Shown in pieces: positions 34,217 through 45,791 of a DNA stretch of 64,000 nt (the first letter of the stretch is position 1; every line of letters starts with the position of its first letter). The notes under the pieces are model-generated. The model ran no database searches and had not been told where the DNA came from. It saw nothing but the letters and a program-made list of their open reading frames with translations. The stretch lies in contig NZ_MEHJ01000001.1 of assembly GCF_001746415.1 (NCBI RefSeq), forward strand, positions 4,540,501-4,604,500, written 5' to 3'. This stretch comes from Streptomyces agglomeratus (lineage in GTDB: Bacteria > Actinomycetota > Actinomycetes > Streptomycetales > Streptomycetaceae). The position numbers and the translations under genes were made by a program.

Positions 34217-35803
34217 CTAGTCCTTCGCCCCCTCCGCCACGGCCGCGTCCCCGGCCCGGGCGGGCGCCGGTACGGCCGCTCCCGCCGAGGCGCCGCTCCC
34301 GTCCAGGTGCCCGCCGCTGTCGCCGTCGCCGTCCGAGTTGATGCGCGCCAGTACCGCGTCGCGCTCCGGCGTGCCCTCCGGCTTGACGAACCCGATCAGT
34401 ACGAAGAGCACCAGTGAGACCGCCAGCGGCACCGACACCTGGTACTGCGTCGCCACGCCGTCCATCCCGTAGTTCACCACCCAGAACGCGAACAGCCCGC
34501 TCGCCCACGACACCAGCGCGGCCGTCGGGCCGGACCTGCGGAATCGCGGCAGCAGCCCGAGCATGAACGGGATCGCGATCGGCCCCATCAGACCGGCGAC
34601 CCACTTGATGACGATCGTGATGATGTCCTTGAAGGCCGGCGAGTTGACCTGGGTCGCGATCGCCATCGACAGCGCCAGGAACGCCACCGTGGACAGTCGC
34701 GCGGCCACCAGACCCGCCCGCTGCGACCACCCGCGCGCCTTCGCCGACAGGGCGGGCGCGATGTCGCGCGTGAAGACGGCGGCGATGGCGTTGGCGTCCG
34801 ACGAGCACATGGCCATCGTGTGCGAGAAGAAGCCGACGATGACCAGACCCAGCAGGCCGTGCGGCAGGAGCTGTTCGGTCATCAGGGCGTACGAGTCCGA
34901 CGCGTCCGGCTTCTGCGCGTCGACCAGCAGCGGCGCGCACCACATGGGGAAGAAGAGCACCAGCGGCCACACCAGCCACAGGACGGCGGACAGCCGGGCC
35001 GAGCGCGTGGCTTCCCGGGCGTTCGCGGTGGCCATGTAGCGCTGGGCCTGGTTCCACATGCCGCCCGAGTACTCGAAGGTCTTGATGAAGAGGTAGGCCA
35101 GCAGGAACATCATCGTGAAGTCGCCGGTCAGCGGGTCGTTGTGGCTCTCCGGGAGCTTGTCCCACACCGTCCACAGCGAGCTGAACCCGCCGAGTTCCCC
35201 CATCACCGCGATCAGCATCGCCAGCCCGGCGAAGAGCTGGATGACGAACTGCCCCAGCTCCGTGAGGGCGTCGGCCCACAGCCCGCCGACCGTGCAGTAG
35301 ATGCCGGTGATGACACCGGTGATCAGAATGCCCTGGTTGAGCGAGATGCCGGTGAAGACGGTCAGCAGGGTGGCGATCGCCGCCCACTTGGCCGCCACGT
35401 CCACGATCTTCAGCAGGACGCCGGACCAGGCGAGAGCCTGTTGGGTGGGCAGGTTGTAGCGGTTCTTGAGGTACTCCAGCGGCGAGGCCACGTGGAGCTT
35501 CGACCTCAGCCGGTTGAGCCTCGGGGCGAACAGGCTCGACCCGATTGCGATGCCGATCGCGATGGGGAAGGACCACGTGACGAAGGACGTGACGCCGTAC
35601 TTGTACGCGATGCCCGCGTAGCCGGTGAACATGACCGCGCTGTAGCCGGACATGTGGTGGGAGATGCCGGAGAGCCACCACGGCATCTTTCCGCCGGCCG
35701 TGAAGAAGTCGCTGACGTTGTCCACGCGCTTGTGGGACCAGACGCCGATCGCGACCATGATTCCGAAGTAGCCGATGAGCACGGCCCAGTCGAGACTGTT
35801 CAT
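34217..35803 (-). CDS. Sodium:solute symporter (SSS family)
   Basis: 528 residues, about 13 transmembrane segments, beginning 'LDWAVLIGYFGIMVAIGVWSHKRVDNVSDFFTAGGKMPWWLSGISHHMSGYSAVMFTGYAG'. The Gly-rich 'SDFFTAGGKMPWW' and helix-1 Ser/Gly residues are characteristic of SSS sugar, vitamin or sialic-acid type carriers. C-terminal tail is Ala/Gly-rich and disordered. Na+-coupled uptake of an unidentified organic solute. The 427 bp upstream hold no gene. No regulatory palindrome of the CTGAC type is seen. Confidence 0.9.
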   Translation of the reverse strand: MNSLDWAVLIGYFGIMVAIGVWSHKRVDNVSDFFTAGGKMPWWLSGISHHMSGYSAVMFTGYAGIAYKYGVTSFVTWSFPIAIGIAIGSSLFAPRLNRLRSKLHVASPLEYLKNRYNLPTQQALAWSGVLLKIVDVAAKWAAIATLLTVFTGISLNQGILITGVITGIYCTVGGLWADALTELGQFVIQLFAGLAMLIAVMGELGGFSSLWTVWDKLPESHNDPLTGDFTMMFLLAYLFIKTFEYSGGMWNQAQRYMATANAREATRSARLSAVLWLVWPLVLFFPMWCAPLLVDAQKPDASDSYALMTEQLLPHGLLGLVIVGFFSHTMAMCSSDANAIAAVFTRDIAPALSAKARGWSQRAGLVAARLSTVAFLALSMAIATQVNSPAFKDIITIVIKWVAGLMGPIAIPFMLGLLPRFRRSGPTAALVSWASGLFAFWVVNYGMDGVATQYQVSVPLAVSLVLFVLIGFVKPEGTPERDAVLARINSDGDGDSGGHLDGSGASAGAAVPAPARAGDAAVAEGAKD

Positions 35804-36101
35804 GCCCCCTCCAGGGGTCCGCCTTGTGCTGCGTTCATCTGAATGAACCCGATCGCGCTTCGTCAGTACGTCCGGTTGGCGGCGCCCCCGTGCGGGAGCG
35901 GGGACTTCGGGGATTGAACCGTCTGTTCAGGGGGCCGGTCAAGACTTTCATTGATCAAGCATGTGAACGCAGGTCATAAAGCAGAACGTCTTTGCCTTTT
36001 CTTGACCCGCCGGGCCGTTGTCGTGAACGTGACGACAGCCACACGATGAGCGGACACTTCGTCAGGCGCCGTACACGCACGTACACGCCGTACACACAGC
36101 G

Positions 36102-36135
36102 ACGACCGCACGGGATGCGGGTCCCGTGCGGTCGT
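36102..36135. terminator. 14-bp perfect hairpin, probable terminator for the SDR gene
   Basis: Arms 36102-36115 and 36122-36135 with a 6-nt loop. It lies 96 bp beyond the stop of the minus-strand SDR gene at 36231. Confidence 0.75.
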
Positions 36136-36152
36136 AAGAAGGAGGGGTGGGT

Positions 36153-36222
36153 GACGTACCTGCCGACGTACACAACTGACGTACCCGGCTGACGTACGCA
36201 ATGACGCACCCGGCTGACGCGC
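36153..36222. repeat. Phased GACGTAC heptamer array
   Basis: GACGTAC occurs at 36153, 36165, 36178 and 36191, then GACGCAC at 36203 and GACGCGC at 36216; spacings are 12, 13, 13, 12 and 13 bp. It lies just downstream of the SDR gene, between its stop and the hairpin. Confidence 0.7.
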
Positions 36223-36230
36223 GCGGGTGG

Positions 36231-37013
36231 CTAATGCATCAGCTCACCCGCGTTGACCAGCAGCGACTGGCCCGTGATCGCGCGGGCCCGGTCGGAGGCC
36301 AGAAAGGCCACGGCCTCCGCCACGTCGCCGTCCGTGGCCAGCTCGGGCAGCGCCATGCGCTCGGTGAGCCGGCCCAGCACCTCCGGCTCCGGCACGCCCT
36401 CGGTGTGCGCCGTGAACCGTACGTACGCCTGGACCGGCGGCCCCCACATCCACCCCGGCAGCACGGTGTTGACCCTGATCCGGTGCGGCCCGAGTTCACG
36501 GGCCATCGAGTACATCGCCGAGGTGAGCGCCCCCTTGGAGGCCGCGTACGCCGCCTGCTCGACCTGGGACGGTGCGGCGATCGCCGACTGCGTACCGATG
36601 ATGACGACCGCGCCGCCCTGCGCCTTGAGCGCCGGCAGGCAGGCCCGGGTCATCCGCAGGGTGCCGAGCAGGTTGACGTCGAGCACGCTCTGCCAGGTGG
36701 CGAAGTCGGCGTCCTCGACGCCGCCGAAGTAGCTGTCCCGGGCGGCGACATGAACGACCGCGTCGATCCGCCCGAAGCGCTCGACGGCGAGTGCGGCCAG
36801 CGCCTCGCACTGGTCCTCGTGCGTGATGTCCGTGGCCAGGTGGGCCGTGTGCCGGCCGTCCGGGTCGATCTCGGCGGCGCACTTGGCGAGATTCGCCTCC
36901 GTGCGGGCGCCGAGCACCGCGTTGCCGCCGTCCCGCACGGCGGCGGCCGCGATCCGGTGGCCCAGTCCGGCACCGACGCCCGACACGACGACGGTCTTCC
37001 CCTGAAGCAACAT
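36231..37013 (-). CDS. Short-chain dehydrogenase/reductase
   Basis: 260 residues from ATG 37013, GGGAGG 4 bp upstream. 'VVVSGVGAGLGHRIAAAAVRDGG' is the nucleotide-binding GxxxGxG, 'VHVAARDSYFG' the NNAG-equivalent (changed to HVAA), 'VVIIGTQSAIAAPSQVEQAAYAASKGAL' the Ser and YxxxK catalytic part, and 'ARAITGQSLLVNAGELMH' the C-terminus. The Asn of NNAG is replaced, as in a minority of active SDRs. Divergent from the EthD-like gene, with operator site 8 in the 90-bp gap, so it is assigned to the catabolic regulon. Confidence 0.9.
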   Translation of the reverse strand: MLLQGKTVVVSGVGAGLGHRIAAAAVRDGGNAVLGARTEANLAKCAAEIDPDGRHTAHLATDITHEDQCEALAALAVERFGRIDAVVHVAARDSYFGGVEDADFATWQSVLDVNLLGTLRMTRACLPALKAQGGAVVIIGTQSAIAAPSQVEQAAYAASKGALTSAMYSMARELGPHRIRVNTVLPGWMWGPPVQAYVRFTAHTEGVPEPEVLGRLTERMALPELATDGDVAEAVAFLASDRARAITGQSLLVNAGELMH

Positions 37014-37047
37014 CCAGCCTCCCGCTGCGCCCGGCTCTGGCCATTTA

Positions 37048-37064
37048 TCTGACGAGGCGTCAGA
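37048..37064. promoter_or_regulatory. Palindromic operator TCTGAC-GAGGC-GTCAGA (site 8)
   Basis: Perfect 6-bp arms in the middle of the 90-bp gap between divergent SDR (37013) and EthD-like (37104) genes. It shows the same architecture as sites 1-2, 20 kb away from the main block. Confidence 0.78.
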
Positions 37065-37103
37065 GTAGGTCCGTCCGGCGGTGGAAGGAAGGGATCGGCG
37101 GCC

Positions 37104-37958
37104 ATGGATGAGGACACACACAGTGAGGTGTACGCGGAACTGGCGGCCGTGGGGCCGTACGGCGTGCGGCCCGGCCACGCCCTGATCACCATGGTGGAAC
37201 CGCACCCGGGCCACGAGTACGCGTACAACCGCTGGTACGAGGACGACCACTTCATCGCCGGGGCGATGGCCATGCCCTGGATGTACGCCGGGCGCCGCTG
37301 GGTCGCCACCCGCGACCTCCAGATGCAGCGCTACCCGGAGAAGTCCGCCGTCGCGCAACCTGTCACGGCCGGCTGCTACCTCTCGACGTACTGGGTGACG
37401 GAGGGCCGTTACGACGAGCACATGAAGTGGACCGTCGGCATCAACAAGCGGCTCAACCGCGACGGACGCGTCCACCAGGACCGCACGCACGTCTTCACGG
37501 CCTTCCAGGACCACGAGGCCACAGTCTACCGCGACGGCGCCGCTGGGCCGCGCGACTTCCACGCGCTCGACCACCCGTACCGGGGGCTGGTGCTGGAGGT
37601 CGTCGACACCGACGGCCCCGAGCGGCGGGCCGCACTGCTGGACTGGCTGCGGGACACCCACCTGCCGCAGCGGCTGGCGGGACGGCCCGGATCGCCCTCA
37701 CCGGCCGCGATGGTCACCGTCTTCCGGCCGACACCCCTGCCGGGGGACCGGATGAGCTACGTGAAGCAGGTCGAAGGAGTCGACACCCGGCTGACCCTGC
37801 TGTGGTTCCTGGAGGCCGACCCGCGCGAGGCGTGGGAGGAGCGCTTCGGCGGGCTGGACGGGGAGGTGGCGGCCTCCGGGCTGGGGCGCGTGGAGCTGGT
37901 GGCGCCGTTCGTTCCGACGGTGCCGGGGACGGACCGGTACGTCACCGAACTGCGCTGA
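37104..37958 (+). CDS. EthD-like / dimeric alpha-beta barrel protein
   Basis: 284 residues. Two ferredoxin-like halves can be seen: 'HALITMVEPHPGHEYAYNRWYEDDHFIAGAMAMPWMYAGRRWVA' (about 30-75) and 'GLVLEVVDTDGPERRAALLDWLRDTHLPQRLAGRPGSPSPAAMVTVF' (about 155-200), each with the strand-helix-'W[YL]xDxH' pattern of EthD/Dabb proteins. Such proteins assist ring-cleaving or oxygenase steps or catalyse small cyclisation/decarboxylation reactions. No established function; operator site 8 places it in the regulon. ATG 37104 has GGAAGGAAGGG upstream. Confidence 0.75.
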   Translation: MDEDTHSEVYAELAAVGPYGVRPGHALITMVEPHPGHEYAYNRWYEDDHFIAGAMAMPWMYAGRRWVATRDLQMQRYPEKSAVAQPVTAGCYLSTYWVTEGRYDEHMKWTVGINKRLNRDGRVHQDRTHVFTAFQDHEATVYRDGAAGPRDFHALDHPYRGLVLEVVDTDGPERRAALLDWLRDTHLPQRLAGRPGSPSPAAMVTVFRPTPLPGDRMSYVKQVEGVDTRLTLLWFLEADPREAWEERFGGLDGEVAASGLGRVELVAPFVPTVPGTDRYVTELR

Positions 37959-38067
37959 GCGGCTGCCGTCCGTCCGGTGCCGGGCGCGCCGGAGCCCCCT
38001 CGGCCAGGACGGCGGACCGGTCGAGAGGGCTCACTGCGGTCGTGCGCTTCTGCTCGGCTCGGACGGG

Positions 38068-38277
38068 TCAGCCGAGGTCGAACGTGCCCTGGCCGACCCC
38101 GCCCACGAACGCGCTCCAGGAACCGGGGGCGAAGGTGATCGAAGGACCCTCGGGCGCCTTCGAGTCCCGCACCGCGACAGCGTGGGTGACCGGGGACTTG
38201 ACCTCTACACATGCGCCGTTACCCCCGGAGTACGAGGACTTCGTCCAGGTGTCCGTAGCGCCCTGATGGATTGCCAT
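38068..38277 (-). CDS. DUF397 small regulatory-partner protein
   Basis: 69 residues from ATG 38277, GGAG 5 bp upstream (a GTG two codons earlier is possible). 'WTKSSYSGGNGACVEVKSP...VAVRDSKAPEGPSITFAPGSWSAFVGGV' is the DUF397 signature: S-S-Y-S-x-x-x-G-x-C-V-E and V-R-D-S-K. DUF397 proteins are usually encoded next to an HTH_XRE/DUF5753 regulator and act with it as an antagonist or partner; that regulator follows upstream at 38465-39322. In S. coelicolor the corresponding pair (SCO4441/4442, from memory) affects antibiotic production. Confidence 0.93.
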   Translation of the reverse strand: MAIHQGATDTWTKSSYSGGNGACVEVKSPVTHAVAVRDSKAPEGPSITFAPGSWSAFVGGVGQGTFDLG

Positions 38278-38464
38278 GTTCACTCCGATTTTGCTGGTCG
38301 TGGAGAGTGAGACGCCAACGTTCTTGCTGGCGTGAGCGACGCTACTCGCGAACCACTAGGCGTGAAGTGGCCGTTCACCCGACCGGATGGCATATCCCAT
38401 GGGGACTTCCGCTGCGGTGCGGCGAAGGTGTACCGTTCCGGTTTCCTCCGGCCGACGCACTGCT

Positions 38465-39322
38465 TCAGCGGGCGTATTCCTTCGCGATGTTCGCGATGAA
38501 GTGCCGTGACGCCTCGACATTCAGGGCCTGGGCGCGCAGGTGTTCGTACATGACGCTGTACTTCTGTACGTCGTTCGCCTTCTCCAGGTAGAGATCGCTC
38601 GTGACGCCCTCGATGTACACCACGCTGGAGTCGGCCGCGTCGGGGAACTCCAGGATCGCGTAGTGACCGCTGATTCCGGGATGCGCACCCATGTCGAACG
38701 GAAGTATCTGGACCGTCACGTGGGGCAGCTGCGACTGCTCCACCAGATGCTCCAACTGCTCCCGCATGAGCTGCCGGTCGCCGACGACGCGGCGCAGGGC
38801 AGCCTCGTCGATGACGGCCCACAGACGCAGCGGCTGGTCGGCCGTGAGGATGCGTTCCTGCCGGCGCAGTCTGACGTTGACCCGTTTCTCGACGTCGGAG
38901 GCCGCGGTCTCGGGGAGTGCGCCGGTGATGAGCGCCTCGGCGTACCGCGGGGTCTGGAGCAGGCCGGGGACGATCTGCGGGTCGTACACGCGCAGCGAGG
39001 CGGCGTCCGTCTCCAGGCCGATGTAGACGCTGTACGGGATGTCGCCGAAGGCGTGCCACCAGCCCTGCTGGCGGGAGTCCTTGGCCATCTGCATCAGCGA
39101 GTCGACGATGCGGTGGTCCTCGACGTCGTACACGCCGCACAGGTCGCGCACGTCGCGCTGGCTGATGGAACGGCGGCCGTTCTCCAGACGGCTGATCTTC
39201 GACTGCGAGACCAGCAGGCGCTCCGCCACCTCCTCGGCCGTCATGCCCTTGAGCTCGCGCAGCCGGCGGAGCTCCTGGCCCAATCGGCGTCGCCTGACGG
39301 TGGGGTTGACGTTGGACGCCAC
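38465..39322 (-). CDS. XRE-type HTH regulator with DUF5753 domain
   Basis: 285 residues from GTG 39322 (GGAGGTG upstream). N-terminal HTH: 'LGQELRRLRELKGMTAEEVAERLLVSQSKISRLENGRRSISQRDVRDLCGVY' (about 12-62). DUF5753 domain from about 95 to the end: 'YIGLETDAASLRVYDPQIVPGLLQTPRYAEALI...RRQERI...LRLWAVIDEAALRRVVG...QILPFDMGAHPGISGHYAILEFPD'. Paired with DUF397. Transcribed in the same direction as DUF397, 187 bp apart. It probably controls differentiation or secondary metabolism. Confidence 0.95.
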   Translation of the reverse strand: MASNVNPTVRRRRLGQELRRLRELKGMTAEEVAERLLVSQSKISRLENGRRSISQRDVRDLCGVYDVEDHRIVDSLMQMAKDSRQQGWWHAFGDIPYSVYIGLETDAASLRVYDPQIVPGLLQTPRYAEALITGALPETAASDVEKRVNVRLRRQERILTADQPLRLWAVIDEAALRRVVGDRQLMREQLEHLVEQSQLPHVTVQILPFDMGAHPGISGHYAILEFPDAADSSVVYIEGVTSDLYLEKANDVQKYSVMYEHLRAQALNVEASRHFIANIAKEYAR

Positions 39323-39683
39323 GGGAACTGCACCTCCGGCTGATGCGTTGTGCGTATGTACCGCCAGCACGTTTGTACTGCTAGCACGCTCTACTGCTCA
39401 GCAGACTGCCACCAATGGTCATGTCCGCGCTGGGAAATGCGCACACAGGGTGCGGACGCGAGCGCGCGGGGTGGCGGTCCGGTCCTGCCCAGGATGGCCT
39501 GGACGACCGGTCCGCCACCCCGCGCGCAGCGGTGCGGCTCCCGAACCGGGTCTTGGGGACGTCGGTGCGGCGTTGGTCGTACGGGTGCTGCTCAGGGTGC
39601 TGCCCTGCCGCGCGGCGCTTTGCTCGGCGCTTTGCGCAGCCCTTTGCTCGGTGCTCTGCCCGGCGTGTTGTCCCGTGCCTCGC
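39323..39683. other. 361-bp intergenic region between GPP34 gene and HTH regulator
   Basis: No gene supported. It contains the HTH promoter region and a large inverted repeat (39462-39527). The 39560-39680 part is rich in GCTTTGC/GCTCGGC-type short repeats but has no coding signature. Confidence 0.7.
39462..39527. terminator. 23-bp inverted repeat, likely terminator of GPP34 gene or boundary element
   Basis: Arms 39462-39484 and 39505-39527 match over 23 bp with one mismatch; loop 20 nt. It is the longest hairpin in the window. It sits 157 bp downstream of the GPP34 stop and 140 bp upstream of the HTH start. Confidence 0.7.
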
Positions 39684-40427
39684 TCAGTGCGCCGGGACGC
39701 GTGCCATGGCGTCGCGGCGTGACGGTGCCTGCCGCGGTTGCGACTGCATCGGTACGGCCGACTGCGGCCGGCCACCCGCTGCGGGTGCCCGGCGCGGCTG
39801 GGCGGCCACACCGTTCTGGACGTCCATCACGGCGTGCGCCACGAGTCCGCCCATGGGGTCGTGCCTGATCAGATCCCGGAGCCGGGAGCGTGATGAGCGC
39901 CCCTCGTTGCCGGGGTAGAGGTGCTTGCCGAGCCCCACTGCGTGAGCGAGCGCGGCGAGCGCCGCGGTCCGCGGGTCCGGCGGTACGCCGGTGCGGATCG
40001 CACTGTCGAGCCGGGACCTGATTTCCCGGCAGATCACCGATTCCGTCGCCTGGTAGCGAGTCGTCGGCAGCACTCCGCACATCTGGCCCGCCACGGCATG
40101 CACCATGCCGCACCGCTCCAGATGCGAGAGATATGTCTGGCGGAGCCCCAGCCGGGGCCCGCCGATCCAGTGGACCGCCCGTACCGGGCTGCCGCGCCTG
40201 CGCAGCAGTTCCAGTGCGGAGTCCAATGTCGGATCTCCTGTCGGCCGTGCCATCACCACGGCGATACGATCCCCGTCTGGGGCTATCCGTCCTGCCAGAG
40301 CCAGCTCTACTAGCTGTGCCCCGGCCAGGCCGAGGTCGAGCGACTGCGGCTGCGCTGTGGTACCCGTTGTCGGGTCCAGAGCGAGCAACAGAAGCTCTTC
40401 CGGAAGTGTTCTGCGGCTCCTGCCCAT
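39684..40427 (-). CDS. GPP34 (GOLPH3/Vps74-like) family protein
   Basis: 247 residues; ATG with GGGGAGG upstream. 'GRSRRTLPEELLLLALDPTTGTTAQPQSLDLGLAGAQLVELALAGRI' is the GOLPH3 N-terminus; 'LGKHLYPGNEGRSSRSRLRDLIRHDPMGGLVAHAVMDVQNG' the helical C-terminal part. Eukaryotic GOLPH3 binds PI4P at the Golgi; in Streptomyces the family is expanded and its role unknown, possibly a membrane peripheral protein. The C-terminal 35 residues are Pro/Arg/Gln-rich and disordered. Confidence 0.88.
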   Translation of the reverse strand: MGRSRRTLPEELLLLALDPTTGTTAQPQSLDLGLAGAQLVELALAGRIAPDGDRIAVVMARPTGDPTLDSALELLRRRGSPVRAVHWIGGPRLGLRQTYLSHLERCGMVHAVAGQMCGVLPTTRYQATESVICREIRSRLDSAIRTGVPPDPRTAALAALAHAVGLGKHLYPGNEGRSSRSRLRDLIRHDPMGGLVAHAVMDVQNGVAAQPRRAPAAGGRPQSAVPMQSQPRQAPSRRDAMARVPAH

Positions 40428-40635
40428 CCATGCCTCCCCGCGTGGATGAATGACAGGGTGACCCCTCTCACATTCATCTGTCGAGAGCGCCTGGGTGCTT
40501 CGTACGGGAACCGGCAGGTATGTCGTTCTCGTCTAGCGAGGAAGGCCGGGGTCTCAGACAGGACACTGGTACATGGTTCGGACATCGGACCGCGGACAGC
40601 GGGCGTATGCGCGGGCGCGTATGAAGGAGGCATCG

Positions 40636-43530
<2,895 letters not shown>

Positions 43531-43551
43531 TGACAGGGCGATGAGCCCAGT

Positions 43552-43582
43552 GCTGCCGCCGGACGCGGGAACCGGCGGCAGC
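43552..43582. terminator. Hairpin terminator after the DacA-like gene
   Basis: Perfect 11-bp arms, 43552-43562 and 43572-43582, 9-nt loop, 22 bp past the stop codon. Confidence 0.75.
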
Positions 43583-43688
43583 GCGGCGGGCGACGCGTGT
43601 TAGCGTCCGGGCAACCAAGGGGCGCGGGGGCGGCGTCCCTGTGCGTGTCGGGGGTTGTTGGTACCCGGGGGAGACGGGGAGAGCCGTA

Positions 43689-45683
43689 ATGACCACCGCT
43701 GAGCCCATGCGCGCCGAGGGCGGGGACGGCGACGGGGACGACGCCCGGCGCCACGGCCGTACCTCCGGCACGCGCAGCGGTTCAGAGGCCGCTGTACGGC
43801 CGAACGCGGAACGAGGCCCGGAGCCGGCCCCCGAGCCGAGCACCCGGCCGGGCCCCGGACAGAGCACCCGGCCGGCCCCCGGGACACACCCCGGGCCGGC
43901 CCCCTCGACCACCGCCGGGCCGGCCCCCGCGACCATCGTCGCCCCCGCCCCGGGCGAGGGCGACGACCGTCCGCGCCGCCTCGTGCGGCACCCCGTGACG
44001 GTCGCGACGGTCGCCGCCGCGGTCGTCCACGTCGTGTGGTTCTTCTTCTTCGCGAACAGTGGCGGCGACCTCGCCGCACAGGACGCCTGGGCCGAGTTCG
44101 TCGGCCGCCACCCCGACTCCGCGTACAACCTCGCCTGGTACGGCGGGATGCACCCGGTGTCGTACAGCGTCGTCTCGCCGTACCTGATGTCGGTCCTCGG
44201 GGTCCGTACGACGATGATGATCGCCGGCACCGTCTCGGCCGCCCTGACCGCGCTGATCCTGGTGCGCGTCAAGACGGTCCGCAACCCGATGTGGTGCGCG
44301 CTCGCCGGGGTCTTCGCCTTCCTCTGCAACGCCTTGTCGGGCCGCGTCACCTTCGGCCTCGGCACGATGTTCGCGCTCGGCGCGGTCGCCGCGGTGTTCT
44401 GCTGGCCGCGCCGCTGGGCGGCCAACCGGTGGGCGAAGGCGGCCGTCGCCGCGCCGCTGGCCGGGCTGGCCACGGCGAGCAGCCCGGTCGCGGGCCTGTT
44501 CCTCGGCGTCGTCGCGGCGGCACTTTTCCTCAACAAGCGCCGCCCCGGGGCGTACGCGCTCGGCGTCGCCCCGGTCGTCGTCGTCGCCCTGTCGTCCTGG
44601 CTGTTCCCGTTCTCCGGTACGCAGCCGATGTCGGTCGCCACCGCCTCGCTGCCGTTCCTGTACGGCGTCCTGGTGTTCGTGCTCGTACCCGCCGACTGGA
44701 AGACGGTCCGCGCGGGAGCCGCCGTGTACGCCGTCGGGGTGCTGCTGACCTGGCTGATCGACTCGCAGATCGGCAGCAACGTCTCCCGCCTGCCGATGGT
44801 GTTCGCCGGCGTCGTGCTGCTGGCGGCGCTGCCGTTCACCGCGCCCCGGACGTTTCGGTGGTACGCCCTCGTCGTGGCCTTCGCCGGCCTCAACGTGTGG
44901 ATCGGCTTCAAGAGCGTCGACGACATCATCCGTACGGCGCCCACGGCGTCCTGGACGCGCGAGCTGGCGCCGCTGGTCAACCAGTTGCAGGAGGTGGGTG
45001 CGGAGAGGGGCCGGGTCGAGGTGGTCCCGGCCAGCAGCCACCGGGAGGCGTCGGCGCTCGCTCCGTACGTCAATCTCGCGCGCGGCTGGAACCGGCAGGC
45101 CGACATGGAGCGCAACCCGGTCTTCTACGACGACACGCTGCACCCCGACACGTACCGCGAGTGGCTGGACCGCTGGGCCGTGCACTACGTCGTCCTGCCC
45201 ACGGGCGCCCCCGACAAGAGCGGCGCCACGCAGGAGTACGAGCTCGTGCGCGACGGCCAGCCCTACCTGGAGCGGGTCTGGTCCGACGACAACTGGCAGC
45301 TCTTCCGCGTCGACGACCCGACGCCGCTGGCCGACCCGCCCGCGACGGTCGACCGCGCGGGCGCGGGTGAGCTGACGATCCGGGTGAAGAGCGCGGGCCG
45401 GGTGTTGATCCGCATCCCGTACTCGCCGTGGCTGGGCCTGGTCGACGCCGAGGGCGAGCGCGTCGAACCGCCGAGCGAGACGCCGGAGTCGAAGCTGCGG
45501 GGCCGGGAGCCCCGCACGTACACCAATCCGAACGGCTGCCTGATGAAGGCCGACGAGGACGCGGCCGGCGACGAGTGGACGCAACTGCTCGCGCCGAGGC
45601 CCGGCGTGTACCGCCTGGCGGCCCCCTACGGCCTGACCCGCGGCACCGCCTGCCCGGAGGAACTGCGCACCCAGCAGCGGTAG
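43689..45683 (+). CDS. Polytopic membrane protein, possible GT-C-type glycosyltransferase
   Basis: 664 residues from ATG 43689. Residues 1-105 are a Pro/Arg/Glu-rich disordered cytoplasmic tail. About 11-12 hydrophobic segments follow, starting 'PVTVATVAAAVVHVVWFFFFAN', with 'GGDLAAQDAWAEFVGRHPDSAYNLAWYGGMHPVSYSVVSPYLM' in the first outer loop; the acidic/aromatic loop after TM1 is where GT-C enzymes put their catalytic Asp. Residues about 430-664 form an extracytoplasmic domain. Polyprenyl-phosphate-sugar-dependent transfer is possible; no catalytic motif is proven. Co-directional with the DacA-like gene, 158 bp away, and frequently its neighbour in streptomycetes. Confidence 0.75.
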   Translation: MTTAEPMRAEGGDGDGDDARRHGRTSGTRSGSEAAVRPNAERGPEPAPEPSTRPGPGQSTRPAPGTHPGPAPSTTAGPAPATIVAPAPGEGDDRPRRLVRHPVTVATVAAAVVHVVWFFFFANSGGDLAAQDAWAEFVGRHPDSAYNLAWYGGMHPVSYSVVSPYLMSVLGVRTTMMIAGTVSAALTALILVRVKTVRNPMWCALAGVFAFLCNALSGRVTFGLGTMFALGAVAAVFCWPRRWAANRWAKAAVAAPLAGLATASSPVAGLFLGVVAAALFLNKRRPGAYALGVAPVVVVALSSWLFPFSGTQPMSVATASLPFLYGVLVFVLVPADWKTVRAGAAVYAVGVLLTWLIDSQIGSNVSRLPMVFAGVVLLAALPFTAPRTFRWYALVVAFAGLNVWIGFKSVDDIIRTAPTASWTRELAPLVNQLQEVGAERGRVEVVPASSHREASALAPYVNLARGWNRQADMERNPVFYDDTLHPDTYREWLDRWAVHYVVLPTGAPDKSGATQEYELVRDGQPYLERVWSDDNWQLFRVDDPTPLADPPATVDRAGAGELTIRVKSAGRVLIRIPYSPWLGLVDAEGERVEPPSETPESKLRGREPRTYTNPNGCLMKADEDAAGDEWTQLLAPRPGVYRLAAPYGLTRGTACPEELRTQQR

Positions 45684-45791
45684 CGGTAGCGGGGTCCGGC
45701 CGCCGCCAGGTCGGAGAACGCCCGGTCAGCCGCTCGTCTGGGGCCCCGTCAAGGGCCGGTCGGGGCCCGTCTGCGGCCCGTCCGGCGCCCG

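Larger units (their letters stand above)
35804..36230. other. 427-bp non-coding stretch between symporter and SDR genes
   Basis: No ORF here has convincing codon bias or a family match. It contains the symporter promoter region, a strong hairpin at 36102-36135 and a phased GACGTAC repeat at 36153-36222. The segment around 35930-36010 is noticeably AT-richer than the rest of the window. Confidence 0.7.
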
